DNA from: Sphingomonas sp. CBMAI 2297
GTDB taxonomy: Bacteria > Pseudomonadota > Alphaproteobacteria > Sphingomonadales > Sphingomonadaceae
Assembly: GCF_029870595.1 (NCBI RefSeq)
Contig: NZ_JAPDIR010000002.1
Span: forward strand, 186,001 to 250,000
Direction: 5' to 3'
Length of the DNA stretch: 64,000 nt
Below, one piece after another: positions 50,885 through 59,470 of the stretch. Position 1 is the stretch's first letter; the number at the start of each line of letters is the position of its first letter. The translations under genes and the position numbers were made by a program. Below the pieces are notes generated by a model. That model did no database searches, was not told where the DNA came from, and saw nothing but the letters and a program-made list of their open reading frames with translations.

Positions 50885-51163
50885 CTATTCCGCCGGCGCC
50901 GTCTTCTTCTTCTTCCGGCCCTTCGACTCCTCGCCCGGTTCCTCCTCCTCGGCGGGCGGCGGGTTGGTGATCGCACCGGCGGCGATCTTCGCCGCGACGC
51001 CGGCGCCGACTTCCTCGACCCGGGCGGCGGTGGCGACCTGATCATAGGCGCCGGCCTCGTCGTGACAGGCGTTCACGTCCCTGGTGTGCGTGACGCCGGC
51101 ATGATCATAGGTGACCGAGACGGTGCGGGTGTCGGCGCTATAGCCGTTGACCTTGATTTCCAT
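50885..51163 (-). CDS. Small protein after the tail fibre, unknown
   Basis: 92 residues. A beta-rich start (MEIKVNGYSADTRTVSVTYD, GVTHTRDVNACHDE) leads to an acidic then basic tail (EEEEPGEESKGRKKKKT). GAGGAG lies before ATG 51163. It occupies the place of the P2 fibre-assembly gene G, but no G-like motif is visible, so the role is open. Confidence 0.7.
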   Translation of the reverse strand: MEIKVNGYSADTRTVSVTYDHAGVTHTRDVNACHDEAGAYDQVATAARVEEVGAGVAAKIAAGAITNPPPAEEEEPGEESKGRKKKKTAPAE

Positions 51164-51183
51164 GGTGGGCTCCTCGTTGAAAC

Positions 51184-53463
51184 TCAGCGGCCGATCGCTC
51201 GCCACATCAGGGCATCGGCCTGGGAAAGGCTGCTCGCGGCGGCGGTCCATTGCAGATAGGCGAGGCCGTCGGTCGTGGTGGTCGAGCTGAACTGCGCGAT
51301 CATGTCCTTGCGGTTGCTGGCGTCGAAGTTGCACGCGGTGGGGGTCAGGTTGATCGAGGCCTGGTCGGTGAACGGGATCGGATAGTGAATGCCGACCGTA
51401 CCTTCGGGGAACGGGCCGATGATCATGCCCCATTGTTCGATCACGCCGTTCGGCCGCTTCTCCCAATAGCCATAGGCGTTGGAGCCGGCTCGGGTAGCAT
51501 CGGTGAGCAAGGTGAAGTCCGAGGCGTGGCGGCCGTCGAGCAGATCCGCATCGAGGCCGGATCCGGCGCCATCGTTGCCGGCATCCCAGATCGTGTTCCC
51601 ACCGCGCTGGAACCAGGATGCGGAGATCGCGATCGTGGATCCTACCTCATTCACCAGCGCCAGGGTGCTGCCCGTGTGCTGGATATAGCCCTGGCGCGTG
51701 GTGTTCGCGGCATCGAAGAAGCTGATGAACGGGGATGCGGCGCGGACGCGCAGGCCTTCGCTCGCCGTGCTCTGCACGGTGCCCAAGAAGGTGTCGCCGT
51801 TCCTGTTGACGGGGGTATAGCCCAGGCGCCCGACGATATCGGCATAATAGCTCCCGTGCTGGCCATCGAGCAGGTCGGCGTCGAGCCCGGATCCGGCGCC
51901 ATCGTTCGCCGCGTCCCATACCAGGCTGCCCGCGCGCGTGATCGTGCCGGAGACATTCAGTGCGCCACCGATCGACGCGGTTGCGCCCTGGAGAACAAAG
52001 CGCACGACACCGCCCGGATCGTAGATCGACAGCCGGTTTCCCCCGTTCACCAGGTACCAACGCGTCGCGACGGTATTGGATTCGTCAAACAGCTCGATCG
52101 CATTCCCGCCCGTCGACTGCAGCCCGGTCGCGCTCACGCGACCGGTGAAGGTCGCACCGGCCAACAGGGCGAACTCCGAGCCCTGGCGCCCGTCCAGCAG
52201 ATCCGCGTCGAGCCCGGAGCCGGCGCCGTCGTTCGCGATATGCCAGACCTGGTTGCCGTTCTGGGTGATGGCTCCGCCCGTGTTGAGACCGCTCGCCACG
52301 GCCAGATCGCCGGCGGTGGTCAGCCGCATCAGGATTGAGGCGCTGGTGTTCATCCATTCCCAGTTCGCATTGTTGATGAAGCGCGTGGGAGCGGAGCTGG
52401 AGACGGAAGCCCAGTTGTTCGAATAGAAGGTTCGGGCGGTGCTGTTGAACTGGATGTCGCCCGTGAAGTTGGCACCGCTGAGCAGCGCGAAGTCCGTGGC
52501 ATGGCGACCGTCGAGCAGATCGGCATCGAGGCCGGATCCGGACCCGTCATTGCCGACATGCCATGGGGCAATGTTGCCCTGATCCCAGACCGTCCAGCCA
52601 CCGCGTGTCAGCGCCGTCCCCGCAGCGATTGCGCCAGCAGCATTGAAGGAGGGCGCGGACACGCCGCCGGCAAAGGCTGCGCCAGAGAGAAGCGCGAAGT
52701 CCGTGGCGTGGCGGCCGTCGAGCAGATCCGCATCCAGTCCGGAGCCGGCGCCGTCGACCGCGACCAACCTGCCAAGGATCTCCGAGCCGGTGTAATAGAC
52801 GGCATTCAGCGGCGTGTAGCCGAGCCGCGCGGTGATGTTGGTGTAGTAGCTGCCGTCTTGCCCATCGAGCAGGTCTGCGTCCAGTCCCGAGCCGGCGCCG
52901 TCGACGGTGAGCAGGCGCGCCAGGACGTTCGCCGCCGAGAAGGCCAGCGCCATCCCGCGCGGGGTGAGCGCCTTGATCGCGCTGGCCAACGCGAGCGCGT
53001 CCGCATCGGTGGCGAGCTTGACCACGCCGGCGGTGTCCGTGGTCGCCGGCGGATTGAGGAAATTCGCGTTGCCGAACTGGATCATGGCCGCGGCGATGTC
53101 CGCGAAGATCACGTCGATGGCGAGGAGGAAGATGGCCTGGGCGGACTTTTCGCCGATGACAGCCGGTTGGCCATAGGCGCCGAACAGGGTGCCGTCCGAA
53201 AGGTAGAACGCCACCGAGCGCACCGTGAACACGTCCGCGCTCTCGTCGCGCACGATGACGTGCATGGTGTCGGCCGCGACCGCGCTCCCGCTGATCGTGG
53301 CGATTCGCTTCACTTCGCCGGGCAGGGCGGTGGTTGCCGGCGTGGCCACGATCGGCGTGCCGGAGAAGCCGACCTGCTCGATCGTGACGGCATTGGTGCC
53401 GTTGTGCTTGGCGTTGACTAGGGCGGCGCGGCCTGCGTCGGTGACGATGAACTGAAACGGCAT
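51184..53463 (-). CDS. H: Tail fibre protein H
   Basis: 759 residues. The N-terminal attachment domain FQFIVTDAGRAALVNAKHNG is that of P2-type fibres (DUF3751-like). Residues 185-690 form the shaft with six copies of a GAGSGLDADLLDG motif, four with a following HATDFALL-like stretch. The C-terminus (GYWEKRPNGVIEQWGMIIGP to MWRAIGR) resembles a gp53-type receptor-binding tip. It should determine host range. Confidence 0.92.
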   Translation of the reverse strand: MPFQFIVTDAGRAALVNAKHNGTNAVTIEQVGFSGTPIVATPATTALPGEVKRIATISGSAVAADTMHVIVRDESADVFTVRSVAFYLSDGTLFGAYGQPAVIGEKSAQAIFLLAIDVIFADIAAAMIQFGNANFLNPPATTDTAGVVKLATDADALALASAIKALTPRGMALAFSAANVLARLLTVDGAGSGLDADLLDGQDGSYYTNITARLGYTPLNAVYYTGSEILGRLVAVDGAGSGLDADLLDGRHATDFALLSGAAFAGGVSAPSFNAAGAIAAGTALTRGGWTVWDQGNIAPWHVGNDGSGSGLDADLLDGRHATDFALLSGANFTGDIQFNSTARTFYSNNWASVSSSAPTRFINNANWEWMNTSASILMRLTTAGDLAVASGLNTGGAITQNGNQVWHIANDGAGSGLDADLLDGRQGSEFALLAGATFTGRVSATGLQSTGGNAIELFDESNTVATRWYLVNGGNRLSIYDPGGVVRFVLQGATASIGGALNVSGTITRAGSLVWDAANDGAGSGLDADLLDGQHGSYYADIVGRLGYTPVNRNGDTFLGTVQSTASEGLRVRAASPFISFFDAANTTRQGYIQHTGSTLALVNEVGSTIAISASWFQRGGNTIWDAGNDGAGSGLDADLLDGRHASDFTLLTDATRAGSNAYGYWEKRPNGVIEQWGMIIGPFPEGTVGIHYPIPFTDQASINLTPTACNFDASNRKDMIAQFSSTTTTDGLAYLQWTAAASSLSQADALMWRAIGR
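51530..52905 (-). repeat. Six-copy repeat in the tail fibre gene
   Basis: Six near-identical segments encode the motif with GSGLDADLLDG, at about 51536, 51865, 52193, 52506, 52718 and 52865. Spacing is uneven (about 150-330 bases), and the DNA is conserved as well as the protein. Such repeats invite recombination within the fibre shaft. Confidence 0.85.
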
Positions 53464-53475
53464 GCGGGTCTCCGG

Positions 53476-54027
53476 TCAGGCGGCGGGCGCGTCGAGCGAC
53501 AGGCGGGCGAAGATGGCGGGGCGGGCGGCGGCGACGATGCCGACCTTGCGGGCGAAGCTGACGCCCTGGGTGTAAGTGAAGTGGGAGCGCACGGGCTTGG
53601 TGCGGCGGACCTCGGCGATCACCGCGTCTGCAAAGGCTGCGCTGGCCTCGGTGCCGCCGGCGCCCGACAGGGTGACGGCGAGGTTGAAGGTGTGGGGCTC
53701 GCCGCGTGGCGTGGTCTGCCACCACTCCCGCAGCGCGACGGCGCCGCCGAAGCTCTCGACCACGGCGCGAACCGATTCCGCTGTGCCCTTGCGGCGCTGA
53801 ATCTCGATCGCGCGGCGGACGCGCGCGCGCTTCACCGGCTCGGGCCAATCGCTCGACCAGCTGTCGATCGAGAGCGCCCAGGCGAGATAGGGGAGCAAGT
53901 CGAGTGGGCAGTGGTCCGGCGAGACGAGTTGGCGGAGCGGGACCGGGAGATCGGCCAGGCGCGCCATCGCCGTCTCGATCGCGCGCTCGAGCTTCGTCGC
54001 GTTGGGGGGGAGGAGGCTCGCCGTCAT
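53476..54027 (-). CDS. I: Baseplate protein I
   Basis: 183 residues with the gpI signatures LPYLAWALSIDSWSSDWPEP and RRKGTAESVRAVVESFGG. It connects fibres to the baseplate wedge. ATG 54027 overlaps the J stop as ATGA. Confidence 0.94.
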   Translation of the reverse strand: MTASLLPPNATKLERAIETAMARLADLPVPLRQLVSPDHCPLDLLPYLAWALSIDSWSSDWPEPVKRARVRRAIEIQRRKGTAESVRAVVESFGGAVALREWWQTTPRGEPHTFNLAVTLSGAGGTEASAAFADAVIAEVRRTKPVRSHFTYTQGVSFARKVGIVAAARPAIFARLSLDAPAA

Positions 54028-54929
54028 TCGCCGACACCCGCATGGGTGACGTTGATGGCGGTGCACCAGCTCGCGCTTTTGCGGTCGATCACGATGTCCG
54101 CGGCCGGCAAGGTGAGCACGACGTTCTGCACGCCCTCGCAGTGGAGCGCGGCGAAGATGCCCGAGCGCGTGATGTCGAGCCCCAGGCGGTGCTGGCGGTC
54201 GCGATACTCGCCCGCGCGCCGTAGGGCCTCGGCAAGGACGATCGAGCCATCGGGACCTGCGAAGGTCGTGATCGCGGCCGTGATCGCATAGGGCACAATG
54301 TGCGCACCCTGGACGGTGACCGCGTCCGTGAGCGGGCGCCGGGTTTCGTCGGAAACGTGCTGATCGACCATGGCGAGGAGCGCGGGCGGTGCCGTGCCGT
54401 CGCCGGTTCGCGAGAGCACGGTTACGAGCACTTCGCCGGGGCTGGGGCTGATCGCGGATGCGTCGAGCACATCGCCCGACGCCGACATGGCATGGAAGAT
54501 GTAGGCGCCCTCGGGCCCGGCGACGGAATATCCTTCGGGTGCCAGGACGAGCCGGCGGCGGAGATCATCGTCCTTTTCGCGGACAGGATCGATGCCGGCG
54601 GCGGGATCGCCAGGTGCGATCACCAGGCGCGTGACGCCCATCAGCGCGGCCAGATTGTCGAGATCTTCCTTTACCGCATAGGCCGGCATCACCGCCTTGG
54701 CAGCGTCGTTGACGCGGCCCCGCAGCAGAAATTCACGCATCGCGGCAACCTGAAGCAGGCGCATCGCCGGATCGGATTCGACCAGCGCGTCGAAATCATC
54801 GCCCATCAGCTCGACCAGGTTGGCGACCATCTCGCCCAGGATCTGCTCGTAGCTGAGCGCTTCGATCACGCTCGGCGCCGGGAGGCGCGAGAGATCGACC
54901 GCGGTGAAGGTGGCGGGAGTGTCGGCCAT
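54024..54929 (-). CDS. J: Baseplate protein J
   Basis: 301 residues. ATFTAVDLSRLPAPSVIEAL and LGEMVANLVELMGDDFDALV mark the N-terminus; LLQVAAMREFLLRGRVNDAA is the central signature of gpJ. It forms the baseplate edge. ATG 54929 is chosen over the in-frame start at 54950. It leads the J-I-H unit, with a late-activator palindrome 47 bases upstream. Confidence 0.94.
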   Translation of the reverse strand: MADTPATFTAVDLSRLPAPSVIEALSYEQILGEMVANLVELMGDDFDALVESDPAMRLLQVAAMREFLLRGRVNDAAKAVMPAYAVKEDLDNLAALMGVTRLVIAPGDPAAGIDPVREKDDDLRRRLVLAPEGYSVAGPEGAYIFHAMSASGDVLDASAISPSPGEVLVTVLSRTGDGTAPPALLAMVDQHVSDETRRPLTDAVTVQGAHIVPYAITAAITTFAGPDGSIVLAEALRRAGEYRDRQHRLGLDITRSGIFAALHCEGVQNVVLTLPAADIVIDRKSASWCTAINVTHAGVGE

Positions 54930-54975
54930 GCCGCCACTTCGGTGCGGCACGGGCTGGGCCGCTAGCCTGCAAACT

Positions 54976-54994
54976 TGTAGAGATGGTCTCTACA
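54976..54994. promoter_or_regulatory. Ogr-type late activator site, copy 2
   Basis: A perfect dyad, TGTAGAGA-TGG-TCTCTACA, between the divergent J and DUF6602 genes. It is 47 bases before the J start and 32 bases before the DUF6602 start, so it could serve either side. Confidence 0.8.
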
Positions 54995-55025
54995 GGAGTG
55001 GACCATAGCGGAGGAGGAGAGGGTT

Positions 55026-55964
55026 TTGCCGGAAGAGCACCCGCTATACGATTTTCTCAATCAAGTAACCAACGAGATGGCTTCCGAATATCGGCGGATT
55101 GTTGCACGAGCTGCTCAAGATCCGGGAACCGCTGGTGACGAGGGTGAGGAGAACTGGGCCAGTTTGCTTCGTGACTGGATTCCGGCTGGCTATCATGTCA
55201 GGACAAAGGGCAGGTTGATTAGCGTAAACGGTAGGCTGTCGGACCAGATCGATGTTGTGGTCCTTAAGCCGAGTTATCCGCCTAAACTTCTTGAGAAGAA
55301 GCTCTGGCTAGCCGACGGTGTTGCGGCGGCGTTCGAATGTAAGACAACTTTGAACGCTAAACACCTAAAAGACGCAGCCGATCGAGGGCAAAAATTAAAG
55401 TCACTATTGCGTCGGCGCTTTGGAACTCCGCGTTCCGAGCTAACTAGTCCCTTAGTTTACGGCGTGCTTGCTCACTCCCACTCTTGGAAGGGCAAGAAAT
55501 CGACACCTCTGGCTAACATCGAAGATACGCTGACAGCCGCCAGCGAGCCTGTGCCGCACCCGGCACTCCTGGTTGATTTGGTATGTGTCGCCGACCTCGC
55601 CACTTGGACCTGCCTCGTCGATACGACGCTACTATTTACTAGGGAAGGAGACGGCCGAAAATGGGACGAACGCGGTCCAAGATCGACATTTATGAGGCTT
55701 GCGACTGATAGACAGCCAGATCGCGAGCCGCCGACCCCAATTGGTGTGATGTTGATGTTTCTGTTCGAGAAAATGGCACGAGAAGATAGTAGTCTAAAGG
55801 AGATTGCGCGGTATTTTGTGAGAACGCAAACGTCCGTGGCCGTCGGGTATGGCAAATTCAGGGCTTGGAACCCAATGCTTCTAAGTCACGAATTGCACAT
55901 GAAACTTTCGAAACAAAAATATTCGTCAGATCCGGACCCGGAATGGAAATTTAGTTTCTCGTGA
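55026..55964 (+). CDS. DUF6602 protein, predicted PD-(D/E)XK nuclease fold
   Basis: 312 residues, starting at TTG 55026 behind GGAGGAGGAG. Residues 30-125 carry the DUF6602 pattern: NWASLLRDWIPAGYHV, LSDQIDVVVLKP, then VAAAFECKTTL. The Asp and the E-x-K pair fit a PD-(D/E)XK nuclease-like core. GC is clearly lower than in the tail genes, and it runs against them; its 3' end overlaps the S stop by 14 bases. These are marks of an acquired accessory gene. Defence or exclusion is a guess from context. Confidence 0.75.
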   Translation: MPEEHPLYDFLNQVTNEMASEYRRIVARAAQDPGTAGDEGEENWASLLRDWIPAGYHVRTKGRLISVNGRLSDQIDVVVLKPSYPPKLLEKKLWLADGVAAAFECKTTLNAKHLKDAADRGQKLKSLLRRRFGTPRSELTSPLVYGVLAHSHSWKGKKSTPLANIEDTLTAASEPVPHPALLVDLVCVADLATWTCLVDTTLLFTREGDGRKWDERGPRSTFMRLATDRQPDREPPTPIGVMLMFLFEKMAREDSSLKEIARYFVRTQTSVAVGYGKFRAWNPMLLSHELHMKLSKQKYSSDPDPEWKFSFS

Positions 55965-56622
55965 CCTCCAAATGAGCGAGCAACCAATCCAGCATCCGCT
56001 GCATTTCGACATCCGTTACCCCCAGCAGCTCGCGCCTTGGATAGCGGACCAGCGCGGCCTTTGCCGCGGGGCGGTCCCGACCGCCTTCCTGGTGAACGCC
56101 CGCGATTTCGGACGCCCTCCCACTGAAGCCAACCCATAGTTCACGATCTGTCGCGCCAGCGCGAAGGTTTCGGCCATTGCGCAGCTTCCGGAACATCGCC
56201 GCTCGCCGGATGCTGCCGGAGCGGCGAAACTTGCCGGCCCCTTTGTTCTGCTCGGCGGGTTCGACGGGCAACCAGCGATCGACCTTGTCCCAGAAGAAGC
56301 TACGGATGCCACCGGCCTCGACATCGAAGCCGGTGAGCAGGTTGCCCTCGTGTACCCAGCTTTTCATCAGCACCAGGCGCGGCTCGGCTGCACCGCGCGG
56401 ATAGAGGAACTTGACCGCATAATTGCCGGGGCGCGGCGGTTTCTTCTGACGGCGTGGCGTGTAGGCGGAACCATCCGGGGCTTGTTGGCGGCCGATGCGC
56501 GCGGACTGCGACCTCTGCAGATCGCGCGACATGGCGCGAAGGATGCGGCGGCGCTCGCTCGGGCCGATCTGGCGGAGCAGCGCGCCGGCGATGCGTTCGA
56601 TCTCGGCGAGATCGTCCGTCAT
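55951..56622 (-). CDS. S: Tail completion protein S
   Basis: 223 residues, matching the phage virion morphogenesis (gpS) family. IERIAGALLRQIGPSERRRI, then RIGRQQAPDGSAYTPRRQKK is the signature; the C-terminus LLGVTDVEMQRMLDWLLAHL is also typical. ATG 56622 overlaps the R stop. The last 14 bases are overlapped by the DUF6602 gene. Confidence 0.93.
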   Translation of the reverse strand: MTDDLAEIERIAGALLRQIGPSERRRILRAMSRDLQRSQSARIGRQQAPDGSAYTPRRQKKPPRPGNYAVKFLYPRGAAEPRLVLMKSWVHEGNLLTGFDVEAGGIRSFFWDKVDRWLPVEPAEQNKGAGKFRRSGSIRRAAMFRKLRNGRNLRAGATDRELWVGFSGRASEIAGVHQEGGRDRPAAKAALVRYPRRELLGVTDVEMQRMLDWLLAHLEVTRN

Positions 56623-57107
56623 GCGCCGGGCGGGGTTTCGGACTCGGCGACAATGTCGGCGCCAAGCTTGAGCTGACGGAGGAGAACGCAGCAAACGCCC
56701 GCAAATTCATCCGCCATGACCGGCTCGGGAAGTGCCACGGTGCTGAAGCCGCCCTCGGGATTGACCTGCACCTGCACGGTCTCGGTCAGATCGATGTAGA
56801 TCGACACGTCGGCCGCCTTTTCATCCATCAGTTCCGCACCGAAGGTGAAGGGCTGCCGCTCCGGCTTCTGGAGGAGATCCGGCTGCGCCTCGGCGATCCA
56901 GGCGAGCACGGGCACCAGGAGCGCCGGCACGTCGCCGGCATAGTCCTGGACGACGACATTGAGCGTGTAGGCGCAGACGAAGCCCAGCGAGCCTGCCGAA
57001 GCGACGACGCGCCCTTTGTCGATGAAGAGGCTGAGGCGATCCGGGCTCGCCTTCAGATCGGGCACATGGGCGAGCAGCACCCGGCGCAGCTGATCGGGCT
57101 TGTTCAC
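56619..57107 (-). CDS. R: Tail completion protein R
   Basis: 162 residues with PDQLRRVLLAHVPDLKASPD and YTLNVVVQDYAGDVPALLVP, as in P2 gpR. It helps close the tail and join it to the head. ATG 57107 overlaps the Rz1 stop (ATGA). Confidence 0.93.
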   Translation of the reverse strand: MNKPDQLRRVLLAHVPDLKASPDRLSLFIDKGRVVASAGSLGFVCAYTLNVVVQDYAGDVPALLVPVLAWIAEAQPDLLQKPERQPFTFGAELMDEKAADVSIYIDLTETVQVQVNPEGGFSTVALPEPVMADEFAGVCCVLLRQLKLGADIVAESETPPGA

Positions 57108-57433
57108 CGCGCGGCAGCCTCCCGCACTGCGCAGGCGCCGGGCGAGATCCAGTTGATCAGGCGCACCTGGCGATCGAACAGGTCGCGATATTCGATCGCC
57201 AATCCCTGCAGGGGCCCGCGCAGCGCCTTGGGGAGCACGGCGGCCGTATCAGTGGGGAAGGCGCGCGCGGGCTGCGGACAGGCGAGCAGGTCCGCCGGCG
57301 GCGTATCTTGCACCGGCACGGCGATCACCTCGGGCGAGACGTGCGCGATCGGACGGCTAGCGCAGCCCGCCAAGATCGTTGATGCCGGCAAAGTAATTGC
57401 CATCCACGCGATCATCGTCGCCAAGCTGCGCAT
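57104..57433 (-). CDS. Outer-membrane spanin (Rz1-like lipoprotein)
   Basis: 109 residues with a lipobox STILAGC near residue 24, then a Pro-rich mature chain (PVQDTPPADLLACPQPARAF). It starts inside the preceding Rz-like gene in another frame (ATG 57433, 77 bases of overlap), the classic embedded or overlapping Rz/Rz1 arrangement. It would span to Rz and fuse the membranes during lysis. Confidence 0.85.
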   Translation of the reverse strand: MRSLATMIAWMAITLPASTILAGCASRPIAHVSPEVIAVPVQDTPPADLLACPQPARAFPTDTAAVLPKALRGPLQGLAIEYRDLFDRQVRLINWISPGACAVREAAAR

Positions 57434-57854
57434 CGAGCCTCTCCATTTTCGTGACTGCACGGCGCCGATCGGCGGCATTGGCCGCGGCGGTGCCGCTATC
57501 GGTGTTCGTTTTGGCCGCGCGGGCGGCCTGGGCATCCCCCAGCACCCGGGCGGTCGCGGCCTGGCTGCGCGCCCGGTAGGCGGCGAGATCCTGGACCGCT
57601 TCGCCACAGACCTGGCCGCGCGCCTTGGCGACCTTCCGCTTGCCTTTGGCGGTGTCGACCTCGACGATTGCCGCGTCGGTGGTGGTGCCGGCGAACGCGC
57701 AGACCTGCTTGCCCCAGCTCGCCCAGGCATCGCGATCGGCGGCGACGCGGCGGGCATGTGCATAGGTGCCAGCGGCGAGGGCGGCGAGCGAAAGAAGCAA
57801 CAGCCACTCGCGCGCGCTGCCCACCCAGCGAAGGACGGAAAGGACCGACTTCAT
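57357..57854 (-). CDS. Inner-membrane spanin (Rz-like)
   Basis: 165 residues. One N-terminal membrane helix (REWLLLLSLAALAAGTYAHA) is followed by a helical, Ala/Arg/Lys-rich chain with coiled-coil character to about residue 150. Position after the endolysin and overlap with a lipoprotein gene identify it as the inner spanin. ATG 57854 abuts the endolysin stop. Confidence 0.82.
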   Translation of the reverse strand: MKSVLSVLRWVGSAREWLLLLSLAALAAGTYAHARRVAADRDAWASWGKQVCAFAGTTTDAAIVEVDTAKGKRKVAKARGQVCGEAVQDLAAYRARSQAATARVLGDAQAARAAKTNTDSGTAAANAADRRRAVTKMERLDAQLGDDDRVDGNYFAGINDLGGLR

Positions 57855-58414
57855 CAGAGCCCCCTCAAGCAGATCTCGCGCTCACGCTGCCGGCGAAGGG
57901 TGAGGCCCCGCACCGCTTTGCCGCCGGCGCGATCCCAGCGGAGCAGTTGATCGCAGCCGCTGCGCCACTCTCGGGCGCGCATCAGGCGGGCGAGCGAAGA
58001 CCGGCAGACCGCATCGGTCCCGACATTGTAGGCGAGCGAGATCACAGCCCATCGCTGGTAATCTCGGCCCGCTTCGCGAAGCGTGGGGATACAGGCCATC
58101 ACCGGTTCGGCATGCTCGACCAGCTGGCGCTCCAGTCGCCGCGAGCATCCCTCGGGCGTTTCGAAGAGGCCGGGCTTCACATCGGCGGTGTCGCCATCGC
58201 AGATCGTCAGCACGCCGACCATGTCCCGATAGGCCGCCAGGTGCTGCGAGCCAGCCTTGTGCTCGACCTGGAGCTGGCCGTCTGGTGCTACGCGTGCTTC
58301 GACGGTACGACCGCTTTCGTCACGCGGGATCGAAGTGCCCAGGCCGATGGCGGCGATGACTCCGACGATGGCGACTAGCGACTTTCGGGGAGGTGCGGGC
58401 GTTCTTTCGGTCAC
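57854..58414 (-). CDS. Endolysin, GH24 lysozyme with N-terminal anchor
   Basis: 186 residues. A hydrophobic segment (SLVAIVGVIAAIGLGTSI) could act as a signal-arrest-release anchor. The lysozyme domain shows EHKAGSQHLAAYRDMVGVLT and ICDGDT, giving the Glu-Asp-Thr triad spacing of GH24; the usual ICYGHT is ICDGDT here, a notable change. RWAVISLAYNVGTDAVCRSS is the second signature. It cuts peptidoglycan at lysis. Confidence 0.85.
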   Translation of the reverse strand: MTERTPAPPRKSLVAIVGVIAAIGLGTSIPRDESGRTVEARVAPDGQLQVEHKAGSQHLAAYRDMVGVLTICDGDTADVKPGLFETPEGCSRRLERQLVEHAEPVMACIPTLREAGRDYQRWAVISLAYNVGTDAVCRSSLARLMRAREWRSGCDQLLRWDRAGGKAVRGLTLRRQREREICLRGL

Positions 58415-58776
58415 TTGCCGTCCTTTCGCGAGGGGAGGAAGCGGTCAGCCAGGCGCGCGGGAATGCCCGCGATCACGTCACTGGCGGCGGCGATGAACCG
58501 GGGCGTCGCCTCGAAAGCGACCATCCCGATCGTGAAGGCGATGGCCTGCATGACGAAGGGATCGGGGGCCGCGCGAAACCAGAGCGGCCAGAGGGCCGCG
58601 ACGGCGCGGGTGATGAACCAGCTGACAATGATGCCCACGGCAAGCTGAACGAAGCGCTCGCCCCAGGTCAGGCCGCGCCGCCAGGCCATGCTGACGGCGG
58701 CGCCGATCGCGCCGGGCGCGAGGCCGGAGAGGAGCGTTAAGCAGGCCTCGTAAAATGCATGAAGCTTGGCTTCCAT
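58411..58776 (-). CDS. Putative holin
   Basis: 121 residues with three hydrophobic segments (LSGLAPGAIGAAVSMAW, LAVGIIVSWFITRAVAAL, FVMQAIAFTIGMVAFEA) and a basic tail (RFLPSRKDGK). Its position directly before the endolysin, with ATGA overlap, is that of a holin. ATG 58776 is preferred; TTG 58782, overlapping the X stop as TTGA, is possible. Confidence 0.75.
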   Translation of the reverse strand: MEAKLHAFYEACLTLLSGLAPGAIGAAVSMAWRRGLTWGERFVQLAVGIIVSWFITRAVAALWPLWFRAAPDPFVMQAIAFTIGMVAFEATPRFIAAASDVIAGIPARLADRFLPSRKDGK

Positions 58777-58778
58777 AC

Positions 58779-58994
58779 TCAACTCCAGAGCTGGACGATT
58801 TCGCGGGTGGGGGCGGCGGGCGTGGCGATTGCGGGCACGATCACGGGGGTGCCGAGGGGCAGGACGGCGCCCAGATCGGCAAGGCCGGGATTGGCGGTCA
58901 GAACGGCGGCCAGGGCATCGGGGCCTAGCCCGCGTTCACGCCACAGCAGTTCGTCCAGCGTGTCGCCCTGGGCGGCAGTGAGCCTGTCTGCCAT
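58779..58994 (-). CDS. X: Tail protein X (LysM-like)
   Basis: 71 residues of the gpX family, which has a LysM-like fold. AAQGDTLDELLWRERG and NPGLADLGAVLPLGTPVIVP are the family signatures. It overlaps L by one base (TGATG). Confidence 0.93.
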   Translation of the reverse strand: MADRLTAAQGDTLDELLWRERGLGPDALAAVLTANPGLADLGAVLPLGTPVIVPAIATPAAPTREIVQLWS

Positions 58995-59470
58995 CAGATC
59001 AGCTCCACCGCTGTGCGGCCGACGCCGAGCATGTCGCGGATTGCGTGCAGGGCATCGCGCCGCAGATCGGGAATGACCGGGTCATTGTCATCGGCCTTGC
59101 GCTGGCCCGCACCGGTCAGATCGACATCGCGCTGGCGCTCGACCAGGCTCGCCTTCACCCAGGCGGAGATCGCGATCCGATAGAGCACGACCAGGCGGCT
59201 TTCGCCGTTGATCTGGGGCGAGGACACGGCAGCGAGGCTGGCGGCGCCAAGGTTCCGCAGCCGGAGCGGCTCGAGTTGCGGGTTTGCCCAGAGCATCGCC
59301 CGAACGATCGCGTCGGTTAGCTGATCGCCGGTGACCGCGTCGCGGATGCGCACTGCCTTTCGCAGATCCTCGGGATGGATGTCCGGGAACCAGCCATCGT
59401 TGACGATCGCGGCGCCGGAGGGCGGATCGGGCGGAGGCACGATCGAGGGGGCGCAGGCGAAGCCGCTCAT
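58994..59470 (-). CDS. L: Head completion protein L
   Basis: 158 residues with NDGWFPDIHPEDLRKAVRIR, a gpL signature, and HAIRDMLGVGRTAVELI at the end. It completes filled heads. The start overlaps the small membrane gene upstream (ATGA). Confidence 0.93.
   Translation of the reverse strand: MSGFACAPSIVPPPDPPSGAAIVNDGWFPDIHPEDLRKAVRIRDAVTGDQLTDAIVRAMLWANPQLEPLRLRNLGAASLAAVSSPQINGESRLVVLYRIAISAWVKASLVERQRDVDLTGAGQRKADDNDPVIPDLRRDALHAIRDMLGVGRTAVELI

Noticed and set aside
51530..52905. Regularly repeated DNA that might suggest a CRISPR array
   Set aside because: Repeats are in frame within a tail fibre gene, unevenly spaced and coding for a protein motif.
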